Origin: Agarilytica sp033852165
Lineage (GTDB): Bacteria > Pseudomonadota > Gammaproteobacteria > Pseudomonadales > Cellvibrionaceae
NCBI GenBank assembly: GCA_033852165.1
Contig: JAWSUZ010000006.1
Span: 1-64,000, forward strand
Direction: 5' to 3'
DNA: 64,000 bases
Positions 8,398-18,800 of this stretch are shown piece by piece; position 1 is the first letter of the stretch; every line of letters starts with the position of its first letter. The notes below the pieces were generated by a model. That model did not search any database. It worked only from the letters and a program-made list of their open reading frames with translations, and was not told the DNA's origin. Made by a program: the position numbers and the translations under genes.

Positions 8398-9591
8398 TCA
8401 CCCATCACGCTGTTGATGAAAAACCACAATAGCCAATATCAGCATAAAGCCACCAAACCCAAACAACATGGCCGCCTCGGTCAATATTGAGAGTAATCCA
8501 CCGCCGCGTAAAAAAATATCGAGAAAGCCCTCTAAAGCCCATGCCATGGGGCTAATATTGGTCAGCGTTTGCATGGTTTCGGGCATGATAAATTTAGGCA
8601 CCATAATCCCGCCAATGGCTGCCAACAATATATTGCCGACGCCTCCCAAAACCGTGGCCTGTTCCGTCGTCTTCACAATAACCGCCACCAACAAACCTAA
8701 GCCCACTGCAGCAAAGCCTGTAGCCAAGGCCATTAACGCTAAGCCCGAAAAGGAGCGACCGAGGTCCAGTGTATCGCCGCCCAGTATCGGTATCAGGTAC
8801 ATGCCAATCAGTAACATGATGATGAGCTGAACTTGGTTGATCACTAAATACGGCAGGGTTTTCACAAATAAAAATATCGACATGGAGACATTCATCGTCC
8901 GTAAACGAATTAATGTGCCTTGCTGTTTTTCTGTAACCAGTGTTGTCGAAATGGGAATCACAACAAAAAACATCGAAAAGATCAGCCAAGCCGGTACGTT
9001 TTGTTGCACGGCGGATGGCCGCACAGCTTCGCCCTTCTGCTGATAAATATAATTGGATTTAATAAGGCCGGAAGTAAACTCTTCGGCAATCCGGTCCGCG
9101 TTCTCTACGCCCTTCAACTTTAATAAGCCCGGGATTTTGGCCCTCACTAGTCGTTCGAGTATGGCGGACTCGACCAATAAACTGCTGCGTTTATCCATCT
9201 GCGGTGAAAACCAAATTTCCACGGGAGGATCTTCAAAATCAAACGCTTCATCGTCGTCTATATAGGTTTGCTTGTGACCGGGTATGACAATAAATGCTTT
9301 TACTTCGTCATTATTCAGTCGTTCAAACGCGCTATCTTTTTCCCTTGGTGATATTTCGATAATGTCGAACTGTTTTAAGCTTTTTAGCTGCTCGCCAAAA
9401 CCTTGCAATATCGCACCATCATCTTCCATGACAAATAACTCTATTTTCGCGTCATCTTTATTCGAGAACTGATCTTGCATCGCTAACGACATAATCACGA
9501 TAAAGATAGCGGGCATTATAAAAAGCACCGCTACCGAGTGTAGGTCACGAAAAACCAGGGAGAATTCTTTTTTTAATGCGGCCAGTATCAT
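8398..9591 (-). CDS. ABC-2 type transporter permease
   Basis: 397 residues with the ABC2_membrane layout. One N-terminal membrane segment (about 18-36, VAVLFIMPAIFIVIMSLAM) is followed by a large extracytoplasmic domain to about residue 195. Five further hydrophobic segments follow (about 205-225, 245-275, 285-310, 315-340, 370-392). It starts 3 bp after its ATPase gene, so the two should form one exporter. Position inside the locus suggests export of its product, or of a lipid carrying it; the substrate cannot be read from sequence. Confidence 0.88.
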   Translation of the reverse strand: MILAALKKEFSLVFRDLHSVAVLFIMPAIFIVIMSLAMQDQFSNKDDAKIELFVMEDDGAILQGFGEQLKSLKQFDIIEISPREKDSAFERLNNDEVKAFIVIPGHKQTYIDDDEAFDFEDPPVEIWFSPQMDKRSSLLVESAILERLVRAKIPGLLKLKGVENADRIAEEFTSGLIKSNYIYQQKGEAVRPSAVQQNVPAWLIFSMFFVVIPISTTLVTEKQQGTLIRLRTMNVSMSIFLFVKTLPYLVINQVQLIIMLLIGMYLIPILGGDTLDLGRSFSGLALMALATGFAAVGLGLLVAVIVKTTEQATVLGGVGNILLAAIGGIMVPKFIMPETMQTLTNISPMAWALEGFLDIFLRGGGLLSILTEAAMLFGFGGFMLILAIVVFHQQRDG

Positions 9592-9594
9592 CGT

Positions 9595-10536
9595 TTAATC
9601 CCGTAACTCACGATGCGTTAAATTGAGGAATATATCTTCAAGGTTTGTTTTTCCAAACGAAACAGAACATATATGTACGCCGTATTCTTCAAGTTTTTGC
9701 GTTAGGTCCAAGCAGTCCCGATACTGATGAATCTCTTTAAAAATTAGCTCGCAAGGCAGTTGAGTATCTGCATGAGGCATCACAACCGAATAACGCTCGG
9801 ACAGTTCTGCAAAGTGCTGCTCTGACAAAGGCTGGTCGATACCGATACGACACTGCGGTGTCTGCTGGCCTTGCAAATCGGATAAGGTGCCAGAAATAAG
9901 GACTTTGCCATTGTCGATAATCGCTAGATGATCACAGACCTGTTCAATCTCTTCCATATAGTGGGAGGTGTAAATAACGGTTTTCCCTTGGTCTCTCAAC
10001 TGGCCAATTTGCTCCAGAATAAAGGTCCTCGATTGTGGGTCAATACCCACGGTCGGCTCATCCAAATAAAGAATCTCGGGATCGGTAAGTAGGCCAATCG
10101 CCAAATTAAGGCGTCTCTTTAAACCACCGGAGAACTGAGATGATGGCTGCTTAACAACATCATTGAGCTGACAAAAGTCGAGGCAATATTGAATACGCGC
10201 TTGTTTCTTTTTACCGCAAAGGCCCTGAATACCAGCAAAAAACTGTAGATTTTCACCTGCCGTTAAGTTGGGGTAAAAAGCATAGCCTTGGGGAACATAA
10301 CCGTTGAGGGATTTAATGCGCCGAGAATCAGCGGGGAATTGATAGCCCATCACCGAGACCGATCCGCCTTGAGGCGAAAGCAAACCGGTTAGTACGGAGA
10401 TTAGAGTCGTTTTACCCGCCCCATTGGGACCAAGTAAGCCAAAAACAGACTGTTTTTCGATTTCCAAATTAATATTATCGAGCACCAACTTATCGCTACC
10501 GCGATATCGATAATTGAGAGCACTGACTGTAATCAT
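9595..10536 (-). CDS. ABC transporter ATP-binding protein
   Basis: 313 residues, with all nucleotide-binding motifs present: Walker A GPNGAGKT (residues 36-43), signature QFSGGLKRRLNLA, Walker B EILYLDEPTVGID and H-loop IYTSHYMEE. The C-terminal 80 residues are the extension usual in ABC-2 (CcmA/DrrA-like) ATPases. It is the first gene of the reverse half of the dar-like locus and pairs with the permease 3 bp downstream. Its promoter should lie in the 175 bp between it and pilU. Confidence 0.92.
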   Translation of the reverse strand: MITVSALNYRYRGSDKLVLDNINLEIEKQSVFGLLGPNGAGKTTLISVLTGLLSPQGGSVSVMGYQFPADSRRIKSLNGYVPQGYAFYPNLTAGENLQFFAGIQGLCGKKKQARIQYCLDFCQLNDVVKQPSSQFSGGLKRRLNLAIGLLTDPEILYLDEPTVGIDPQSRTFILEQIGQLRDQGKTVIYTSHYMEEIEQVCDHLAIIDNGKVLISGTLSDLQGQQTPQCRIGIDQPLSEQHFAELSERYSVVMPHADTQLPCELIFKEIHQYRDCLDLTQKLEEYGVHICSVSFGKTNLEDIFLNLTHRELRD

Positions 10537-10711
10537 GTATGGCGCCGAACAATCAAAATTCGGCTGAAGTATATCAGATGCGATTGGTAAATATACCCGC
10601 TCCCCTCAACGCCTATTGACGTGAGAAGCACCCGCTTTACACACGCCTTTTCGTATAAAATTCGAACAACCCTCGAACAACAAACAGGTTCGAAAGGATA
10701 ACGATCAACGC

Positions 10712-11932
10712 TTACATTCTAGGCATCCCTGGGGGGAAATCGTCTTCTTCGTCATCCTCTATTACCTCTAGACTCAATCCACCAAACTCCGAGGAATCCG
10801 ACTCGGCTTTATCTTTCTGTTCTTTTCCGCTGTCGTCCTCAGTACTGGGCTCTTTTTTCTCTCCACCGTCTTTCGACAGTTTAATTCTGAGACGTAAATT
10901 ATTGGGGGAGTCTGAATTTGCGATAGCCTCATCAAACGAAATGGTTCCTGCTGTATATAACTTGTATAGGGCGGCATCGAAAGTCTGCATACCCAGATTT
11001 TCAGACTTCACCATGATCTCTTTTATATCTTCCAAACGGCTGCGCAGTATTAGCTCTTGAATCGTTTTAGTGCCCAGTAAGACCTCTACTGCAGCGCAGC
11101 GTTTCTTATCGATGGTGGGAATTAAACGTTGAGAAACAATGGCCTTCATATTTTGCGACAATCCCAATAATAGCTGGGGGCGGCGTTCTTCTGGAAACAT
11201 GTTAATAATACGTTCCAATGCCTGGTTGGCATTGTTGGCATGTAGGGTAGAGATGGCAAGATGGCCGGTTTCGGCAAATTCTAAGGCGTGTTCCATAGTC
11301 GCTCGGTCACGAATTTCACCGATAAGGATAACGTCTGGCGCCTGACGTAAGGTGTTTTTTAATGCGGCCTGAAAGCTGCGGGTATCCACGCCGACTTCAC
11401 GCTGGTTGATAATGCTTTTTTTGTGCTTGTGCACATATTCTACCGGGTCTTCAATGGTAATAATGTGGCCTGCTGAGGTCGCATTTCGGTGGTCGATCAG
11501 CGCGGCTAGAGAAGTCGATTTTCCCGAGCCCGTCCCCCCTACAAATAAGACCAAGCCACGCTTAGAGGTAATCACCTCTTTCAAGATTTCGGGTAAGCCC
11601 AGATCCTCAAACTTTGGTATTTCGGCTTTGATATTACGCGCAACAATGGAAACTTCATTACGCTGTTTAAAGATATTGATCCGAAATCGACCAACCTGAG
11701 GAATGGAAATCGCTAAATTCATTTCCAATTCGTGGGTAAAAACGGCTCTCTGCTCCTCGTCCATGATGGCATTGGCAATCGCCTCTATCTCTCCTGGCTT
11801 ATAGGCTTGCTGAGATAAAGGCTTCAAGGCACCCTGAAACTTGGCGCAAGGCGGAGCACCCGTACTTAAGTAGAGGTCTGAGCCATCTTTTTGCGCCAAT
11901 ATAGTGAGGTATTTGTTAATTGGGGTTTCCAT
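10712..11932 (-). CDS. pilU: Type IV pilus retraction ATPase PilU
   Basis: 406 residues, hexameric GspE/PilT-type ATPase. Walker A GGTGSGKST is at 132-140, Walker B VILIGEIRDRATMEHALE, and the His box is GHLAISTLHANNANQALER. It opens with ILAQKDGSDLYLSTGAPP as in PilU rather than PilT (family recognition). The last 50 residues are a Lys/Glu/Asp-rich tail (EDDEEDDFPPGMPRM). PilU helps PilT depolymerise type IV pili for twitching. Usually pilT precedes pilU directly; here no pilT is adjacent, and upstream lie a heptamer array and a 600-bp gap. Confidence 0.9.
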   Translation of the reverse strand: METPINKYLTILAQKDGSDLYLSTGAPPCAKFQGALKPLSQQAYKPGEIEAIANAIMDEEQRAVFTHELEMNLAISIPQVGRFRINIFKQRNEVSIVARNIKAEIPKFEDLGLPEILKEVITSKRGLVLFVGGTGSGKSTSLAALIDHRNATSAGHIITIEDPVEYVHKHKKSIINQREVGVDTRSFQAALKNTLRQAPDVILIGEIRDRATMEHALEFAETGHLAISTLHANNANQALERIINMFPEERRPQLLLGLSQNMKAIVSQRLIPTIDKKRCAAVEVLLGTKTIQELILRSRLEDIKEIMVKSENLGMQTFDAALYKLYTAGTISFDEAIANSDSPNNLRLRIKLSKDGGEKKEPSTEDDSGKEQKDKAESDSSEFGGLSLEVIEDDEEDDFPPGMPRM

Positions 11933-12542
11933 GCAGTCTGCGCCCTTGGGGTCTTTCTAGTGGATTGGAAGAATGTCTTCCAAGTATAGAACGCACTGAT
12001 AGATTCGGTAGGAAAGAGAATGGAAGGAGATGTGGGGGACGGGTTTGACGGGAGACGGGAGACGGGAGGCGGGAGGCGGGAGACGGGAGACGGGCAAGTA
12101 TGAATAACGAATTCTGTTGCCTTCGGCGTACTCGCTTACCCGCTGAGCCATGCGAATGAATACAACGGCTTTCGATCAGCTCTTTTCAAATTTAGGCTGA
12201 GGAGTAAAAAGTCGAGAGCGATAAATATTGAGGGCTATTGAATAGTGCGCTGCATGACCTCCACACCACCCCGGGTCATTAACGTTTAGACGAGCCTCCA
12301 GATAAATCCAAATAACGCCTCATCCGCCTAAAAGATGATGAACCTTAAGTATTTTACTGAACGGCATCATAAATAGGGTGTGGAACCACTCATTCTGTAT
12401 TGCACTTCGATATATTTAAAGCCACTATTGATCCCCTAATCATATAGAGGCTTTCAACGCTAAACATTATTGTGGTTGTCGTAATAGTTCTACTGGGACT
12501 ATTACAGAACTAAGTAGTGAAACTAAATGGTAGAGGTACATA
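11933..12542. other. Intergenic region upstream of pilU and a small membrane-protein gene
   Basis: 610 bp without a credible gene. It holds a heptamer array (12047-12094) about 115 bp upstream of pilU and must include the promoters of pilU (minus) and the small plus-strand gene at 12543. Nothing else stands out. Confidence 0.5.
12047..12094. repeat. Heptamer tandem array (GACGGGA)n
   Basis: Nearly seven copies of GACGGGA with two GGCGGGA variants in the middle, upstream of pilU. It is the third GGG-heptamer array of the window and may lie in the pilU leader or promoter region. Confidence 0.9.
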
Positions 12543-12752
12543 ATGAAGCATAAAAAGAATACAGACGTAATCGTACGTTTTTTTGGCTTTCTCACCCCCT
12601 GGCTCGCTTTCGCCCTACTACAGCATTATGTCCTACATATTCACGGGCTATACACCATGATGATGTACGGCGGTATTGCTGCACTTGTGAGCATTACTGT
12701 TCGCGATGAGATCCTTGATTTCCTCGACAAGCCTCAACCTGAAAACATATAG
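12543..12752 (+). CDS. Small membrane protein, unknown function
   Basis: 69 residues. A basic N-terminus (MKHKKNTD) precedes two adjacent hydrophobic segments (about 11-28 and 36-53) and a short acidic tail (DEILDFLDKPQPENI). A GAGG ribosome-binding site stands 8-10 bp before the ATG (TAGAGGTACATAATG), which supports real translation. It converges with arfB, with only 6 bp between the stops. I do not recognise a family. Confidence 0.6.
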   Translation: MKHKKNTDVIVRFFGFLTPWLAFALLQHYVLHIHGLYTMMMYGGIAALVSITVRDEILDFLDKPQPENI

Positions 12753-12758
12753 CAAACG

Positions 12759-13175
12759 CTAATCCCCCCGCACTCGTCCTCGCAAGGCCTTTGTCTTTCC
12801 GCGTATTGTCTTTTTGTCCATACGCTTACGCTGAGATGACCGACTCGGCTTGGTCGCTCGTCTGTTTTTGGGTTGCACCCCAGCACGTTTGATTAAATCA
12901 ACCAGTCGATCTAGCGCTTCCTGCTTATTTTTTTCTTGCGTACGGTGGGTTTGCGCCTTGATCACAATCACACAATCTTTACTAATGCGCTGATCGTTGA
13001 CGCGCGATAAAGCCTGTTTGTAATACTCTGGCAATGAAGATGCGCGGACGTCAAAACGCAGGTGGATTGCGGATGACACTTTATTCACATTTTGGCCACC
13101 AGAACCTTGGGAGCGGATTGCTGAAATTTCCAATTCATTATCTGAAATGGAGACACTATTGGAAATAATTAACAC
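12759..13175 (-). CDS. arfB: Alternative ribosome-rescue factor ArfB (peptidyl-tRNA hydrolase-like)
   Basis: 138 residues, normal for ArfB/YaeJ. The release-factor GGQ motif is at 26-28 in RSQGSGGQNVNKV. The C-terminus is a very basic disordered tail (RRATKPSRSSQRKRMDKKTIRGKTKALRGR), the part that occupies the empty mRNA channel of stalled ribosomes. ArfB hydrolyses peptidyl-tRNA on non-stop ribosomes. The likely start is GTG at 13175, giving the family N-terminus with IxxSxSI; no strong ribosome-binding site is visible. Confidence 0.92.
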   Translation of the reverse strand: MLIISNSVSISDNELEISAIRSQGSGGQNVNKVSSAIHLRFDVRASSLPEYYKQALSRVNDQRISKDCVIVIKAQTHRTQEKNKQEALDRLVDLIKRAGVQPKNRRATKPSRSSQRKRMDKKTIRGKTKALRGRVRGD

Positions 13176-13350
13176 AATTTACAACTCATTTTCGTTAATA
13201 ACACTCACCTCAAACACAGTCTACAAAGCTTAGAAACAAGCCAACAATCAAACCGTGAGGGCTTTCTTAGCACGATTACTTTTTAATTTTCCAAAGGCTT
13301 CTTCGAAAATCGTCTAGACCTGAGCTTGCCATTCTTCCCAACCCGGTATA

Positions 13351-13366
13351 CTGTATATTTAAACAG
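13351..13366. promoter_or_regulatory. LexA (SOS) box upstream of imuA
   Basis: CTGTATATTTAAACAG is a perfect CTGT-N8-ACAG operator of the gammaproteobacterial LexA type, extended symmetrically by TA on each side. It lies 30 bp before the imuA start, so it should repress the whole imuA-imuB-dnaE2 cassette until DNA damage. Confidence 0.93.
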
Positions 13367-13395
13367 TAATCGATAAACTTAAATTCACAGCCGCC

Positions 13396-14175
13396 ATGAC
13401 CGAACGACAACAATCCAGATTAGAGCATTTGCTTCGTCGTCCAGACCTCTGGCGAGGAAGTACAACGGCGTTCCGACAAGAATACGCCATAGATAGCGGT
13501 TACCCCAAGCTTAATCAAGCCCTACAACACGGGGGCTGGCCAAGTGCATGCATGATCGAGATATGCCAACGTTATCATGCCAGTGAATGGTGGCTATTTT
13601 ATGCCGCCATTAATACGCTGATAAAAGGCTCACGCAGCTCCTATATCGTGTTGATTAATCCGCCCGCCACGCCCTTTGCCAGTGGGTTACAACAACGGGG
13701 GATCGATATTCGTCGCATTATTATCGTTCAAACCAAGACCCCACAAGAATTTGTGCATAGCTTTACCGAGGTCAGCCAATCTCCGGCCTGCCCTGTCGTC
13801 TTTGCTTGGCAAGCAACGCGCGCACTGAGCTACACGCAATTGCGAAAGCTCCAACTGAGCACGCAGAACCAAAAAGGGCTGCGCGTTATCTTTCGCCACC
13901 TTCACGCGCAAGAACAAAGTTCACCTGCCAGTTTACGGCTCACACTTCAAACTAAAAGCGATATCTTACAGGTCAACATTTTCAAACAAAAAGGGCAATT
14001 GCGCCAAAACATAATTGCTTTACCAATACCCAGCAGCTGGAAAGCATTACCGTCTCATCGCGAGCTTTTCGGGCTGCCCAAAAACACCACGCCCAAGATT
14101 GTCAAAATAGCAGGTCACAGTTCAATCCCCCCTCTCCCTGCAATCACTTCTCGTCCACTGAGAAAGGGGCCTTAG
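13396..14175 (+). CDS. imuA: Translesion synthesis mutasome protein ImuA
   Basis: 259 residues, RecA/SulA-like protein of the ImuA family. The N-terminus (LWRGSTTAFRQEYAIDSGYPKLNQAL) and GGWPSACMIEICQ are typical. The P-loop region is degenerate, as in other ImuA proteins. It is first in the imuA-imuB-dnaE2 SOS operon, 30 bp downstream of a perfect LexA box. Known role: ImuA and ImuB connect the error-prone polymerase DnaE2 to the replisome for damage-induced mutagenesis. The imuB start follows after 5 bp. Confidence 0.9.
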   Translation: MTERQQSRLEHLLRRPDLWRGSTTAFRQEYAIDSGYPKLNQALQHGGWPSACMIEICQRYHASEWWLFYAAINTLIKGSRSSYIVLINPPATPFASGLQQRGIDIRRIIIVQTKTPQEFVHSFTEVSQSPACPVVFAWQATRALSYTQLRKLQLSTQNQKGLRVIFRHLHAQEQSSPASLRLTLQTKSDILQVNIFKQKGQLRQNIIALPIPSSWKALPSHRELFGLPKNTTPKIVKIAGHSSIPPLPAITSRPLRKGP

Positions 14176-14180
14176 GTATC

Positions 14181-15803
14181 GTGACAAATCAAAACTCCAT
14201 TCAGTATAAAAAAAAGAAAAACAACAAACGAGAACAACTATGGTTCGCCATTCGGTTAAGCCATTTCCCTTTAGAAAGTTTAAATATACAACGTCACAAC
14301 ACCAATATTATGGTGTCATATAAAAATCACATATGCGCAACTACGGATAACTTATACGCCCAAGGTATTGAACGCGGAACTCCCACATCAACCGCGCAAT
14401 TACTGGTCATCCCTGACGGAGAAATACCGTGTCGAATTTACGAACGCGAATGTAACAGCGAAAAAAAATCGTTAATCCGGATATGTGAAGCACTGTATAA
14501 TATCACCCCCCACATAGAAACGTACGCCGTCAACACGCCTAACGGCTGTGAAGATGTCGGCCTACTATTGGAAATTTCACGCTGCATCGCCTTATTTAAA
14601 GGCGTTGATGCTATCGAAAAAGAAATCAATAAAACCTTAAAAAGGCTTAAATTTAGCTACGATTACGCGCTAGGGCACAACAAAAATATTGCCTGGCTGC
14701 TTAGTTACAGTCACCCCATTAAACCACCAAAACATTCCACCCAATATTTTATCGAGGCATTAAAACCGCTATCACTCGATCATCTATACGAATATCAAGA
14801 CACCATTGCACAACTAAAAAAAACAGGATTCTTTTGTTTTGGCGATTTAATTCATCACATTGAACAATCTTCATCCCATAGCCTGCGCAAACGCTTTGGC
14901 GGAAAATTCTCCGATTATATTAGCGAAATACTGGGAATAGAAAATTGCATGCAGCAACACGCGCTATTTAAAAAACCTGCAGCCACCTACCAACCCAAGC
15001 AACTATTCAGTGAAAGCATCCAGTTCGATTACCCCGTTAGTAATTGTGAACAACTCGAACACCCGATTAAAACGTTGCTAACCACTCTTACCCAAGAACT
15101 GGTTAAAAACCAAGAACAGACGCAAAACGTATGCTGGAACCTGTACGACATTTATCACCAACATAAAAGTTTTTCAGTAAACTTTGAACGCCTACACAAC
15201 GATAGCCAACTGGCCCACGAACTGACAATGATACAACTCGAAAACCAACCGCTTCCCTTTGAAGTCGATACCCTTGAACTTCGCTGTGAAAATGTACTGC
15301 CCGTTCATTTTGAAAACCGACCCACCCACAATGACCCTCATCACGACTCTAGCCACAATTCTAACCACGACCTTCATTTCGATTCTCATTACGAAATGGA
15401 AAAAAACGCAATCGCCATCGTAACCTCAAAACTTAACGCCCGTTTAGGAGAAAATTCTGTGCAGACATTATCCCCAAAAGATTCTCACATTCCCGAATTA
15501 ACCTTTACCAAAACCCCCATGGCTAGCGCCCAAAACCTATCACCAGAAGTTCCATCAGCAACAAAGACTGACCGACCCAGCTGGATATTCAATATTCCAA
15601 TAAAAATTGGGAAACGACAGAACACCCTATACTGGAAAGGCAGTTTAGAGTTACAGCAAGGGCCCGAACGCATTGAAGGGTTATGGTGGAAAAAACCCAC
15701 AGGCCGTGATTATTTTGTCGCCAAACGCGATGACCACGTAAGGCTATGGGTGTTTCATGACTTGTATAAAAACGCCTGGTTTGTGCAGGGAGTATTCGCC
15801 TAA
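14181..15803 (+). CDS. imuB: Inactive Y-family polymerase ImuB
   Basis: 540 residues, GTG start 5 bp after imuA. The fold is Y-family polymerase, but the N-terminal catalytic motif reads WFAIRLSHFPLE, with no metal-binding Asp, as expected for ImuB, which acts as a clamp-binding hub and not as a polymerase. The C-terminal part (RPSWIFNIPIKIGK, then GPERIEGLWWKKPTGRDYFVAK, WVFHDLYKNAWFVQGVFA) is the conserved ImuB tail. Residues about 388-405 are a His/Asp/Ser/Asn-rich stretch encoded by small repeats (about 15335-15400), a species-specific linker. Second gene of the SOS cassette. Confidence 0.9.
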   Translation: MTNQNSIQYKKKKNNKREQLWFAIRLSHFPLESLNIQRHNTNIMVSYKNHICATTDNLYAQGIERGTPTSTAQLLVIPDGEIPCRIYERECNSEKKSLIRICEALYNITPHIETYAVNTPNGCEDVGLLLEISRCIALFKGVDAIEKEINKTLKRLKFSYDYALGHNKNIAWLLSYSHPIKPPKHSTQYFIEALKPLSLDHLYEYQDTIAQLKKTGFFCFGDLIHHIEQSSSHSLRKRFGGKFSDYISEILGIENCMQQHALFKKPAATYQPKQLFSESIQFDYPVSNCEQLEHPIKTLLTTLTQELVKNQEQTQNVCWNLYDIYHQHKSFSVNFERLHNDSQLAHELTMIQLENQPLPFEVDTLELRCENVLPVHFENRPTHNDPHHDSSHNSNHDLHFDSHYEMEKNAIAIVTSKLNARLGENSVQTLSPKDSHIPELTFTKTPMASAQNLSPEVPSATKTDRPSWIFNIPIKIGKRQNTLYWKGSLELQQGPERIEGLWWKKPTGRDYFVAKRDDHVRLWVFHDLYKNAWFVQGVFA

Positions 15804-15845
15804 CGTAAGGCAGCCGTTAAGCCGCCTTCGCTTAACAAAACAGTC

Positions 15846-18800
15846 ATGGATTACAGCGAACTTCATAGTCTCACCAATTATAGTTTTCTCCGCTCGGCAT
15901 CTCACCCGTCAGAGATCGTCGAGCGAGCCCACAAGCTGCACTATAAGGCAATAGCTATTACCGATGAGTGTTCCCTCGCGGGTATCGTCAAAGCGCATGT
16001 CTGTGCAAAAACACTGGGGATAAAACTCATTGTTGGCAGTGAGTTTCGCTTGTCCAACGGAATTAAAGTCGTTGTTATCACACCACACCGCCAAGCCTAC
16101 GCAGAACTGTCTGGCTTTATTACCCTTGCCCGTCGGCGAGCAAAAAAAGGGCGCTACGAAGCCCACTTTGAAGACTTGCGCTTTCGCTTACAAAACTGCC
16201 TCATCATTTGGATTATTGAAGACAATCCAACACACGAAATAGCACTCAAAACCGTAGAACCTCTCGACAATCACAACGCGATAGCCCAAGCATTAAAGCA
16301 ATCTTTTAAAGAACGTTTATGGATGGGAGTCTGCCATCAATATACCGGAGGGGAGCAGGCCCGCCATTTGCAATGGCAGGCATTAGCCTCTAAACATGGA
16401 CTGCCGATTGTGGCTTGCGGCAGCGTCGTTATGCACGATAAATCGCGAAAACCCTTACACGACACCCTTACCGCCATTCATGAAAATACCGCCATCAACC
16501 ATTTAGGTACAAAACTGCATGGCAATGCTGAAGCCTATTTAAAACCATTAAGCGAGATCGCCAACCTATATCCCAACCACCTTATCGAAGAAACACAAGT
16601 TATTAGTGACTTATGCCATTTTTCCATGGACGAACTGCGCTACCAATACCCCCAGGAACTCGTACCGAAAAACCAATCCGCCATTCAGTATTTAACCCGC
16701 CTCGTGAATCAAGGCAAACAAAAGCGATGGCCTCAAGGCACACCTAATTTTGCACAAAAAATTATCGATAAAGAACTCGCGCTCATCGAAGAGCTGCGCT
16801 ACGAATTTTATTTTCTGACCGTACACGACATCGTCACATTTGCACGCAGTCAAAATATTCTCTGCCAAGGTCGAGGTTCAGCGGCCAATTCTGTTGTCTG
16901 CTATTGCCTGCACATTACTGAAATTTCCCCCGAACAAATAAATGTTTTATTCGAACGATTCATCTCCAAAGAACGCGACGAGCCGCCCGACATTGATGTC
17001 GACTTTGAGCACCAACGCCGAGAAGAAGTCATCCAATACATCTATAAAAAATATTCGAGACAACGTGCCGCTCTGGCCGCTAGTGTCGTGACCTATCGAC
17101 CCCGCAGTGCGATTCGCGATGTCGGCAAAGCCTTGGGCTTGGAACCGGAGCTTATTGACCACCTCGCTAAATCGTTAGCATGGTGGGATCGTACCGGCGA
17201 TTTAATGAAACGAATAGAAGAGGCTGGGCTCTCCAACAATAAGCATTTGCTCGTCCATTTTTTTGCCTTAGTTGAAGATATTATCGGGTTCCCCCGCCAC
17301 CTATCCCAGCATGTCGGCGGGTTTATTATCACCCAAGATAAAATCAGTGATCTAGTTCCGCTCGAAAACGCCAGCATGCCCGACCGCACGATTATCCAGT
17401 GGGATAAAGACGACCTAGAAGCCATGGGTTTATTAAAAATAGATGTACTGGCTCTGGGCATGTTAACCGCTCTGCGAAAAGCGCTGGAATACGTACAACG
17501 CTACGACAAAAATATTAAAAGCATTGCCGACATTCCCAAAGAAGACCCCGAAACTTATCAAATGCTAAGTCGTGGCGATAGCCTTGGTGTATTCCAAGTG
17601 GAGTCTCGCGCGCAAATGTCGATGTTGCCACGCTTAAAACCAAAAACGTTTTATGACCTCGTTATTGAAATTGCCATCGTTCGTCCCGGCCCCATTCAAG
17701 GCGACATGGTCCATCCGTATTTGCGTCGACGTGACGGTATTGAACCTATATTTTACCAAAATGATGCGATTAAAAAAGTCTTAGAACCAACATTGGGCGT
17801 GCCCATTTTTCAAGAGCAAGCCATTCGTCTTGCGATGGTTGCCGCAGGCTTTAGCGGTGGGCAAGCCGACCAATTACGCCGCGCGATGGCCAGCTGGGGG
17901 AAAAATGGCGACTTACTTAAATTCGAAAAATCCTTTACAGAAGGGATGCTTAACAATGGATATGACGAAGATTTTTGCCAACGTCTATTTTCACAAATCA
18001 AAGGCTTTGGGGGTTATGGTTTCCCGGAATCTCATTCCGCGAGCTTTGCCCTGCTCTGTTATTTTTCTTCTTGGCTAAAATGCCATCACCCCGCCGCTTT
18101 TTATTGCGCACTACTCAATAGCCAACCAATGGGGTTTTATTCCCCATCGCAATTAATTCAGGACGCAAGAAGACACCACGTAAAAATATTTCCTCTGGAT
18201 ATTAATCACAGCGTTTATGAAAATCGCATCGAACAAAAAATACAGAGTTCCGACTGGGGAATTCGCCTAGGGTTTTGCCGAATAAAATCCTTACATTCGG
18301 AAAAGGCCCTGACAATCGAATCATGTCGCAACAATATTTCTTTCACATCAATCCAAGACCTAGTAGAAAGAACAGAGCTAAGCCAAGCCGACATTCAATC
18401 ACTTGCCTCTGCGGATGCCTTACACAGTATTAGTGGTCATCGCTTTCAAGCGCATTGGCAAGCCAGCGCGATTGAACCTTCCGGCAATATGCCAAACCTA
18501 GATTTTAAGGCTTTACCGACAAGTCCACTGCCTCTATCTCCCTCCCCAAAAAACCACCTCGATGCGAAGCAAATAAATTCCCAAGTCAAAATGACGCGCA
18601 ATAAAAATAACGACGACGACCTGACAACTGCGTCACCTACGCTAGAAAGTAACATCATGCTGGACTTTCAGACCACGGGGGTTTCATTACGCCCTCACCC
18701 GATGACTTTATTGCGGCAAGAATCACCCTTTAAATACTGCAAAAAACAAAGCGATCTGCTCAGCGTCGGTAATGGGAGATTTGTTCAGGTTGCAGGACTG

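Noticed and set aside
1574..10536. Standard aryl polyene cluster
   Set aside because: There is no AMP-ligase/ammonia-lyase, ketoreductase, dehydratase, acyltransferase or thioesterase. The DarA/DarB-like pair and BtrH-like gene point to a different product.
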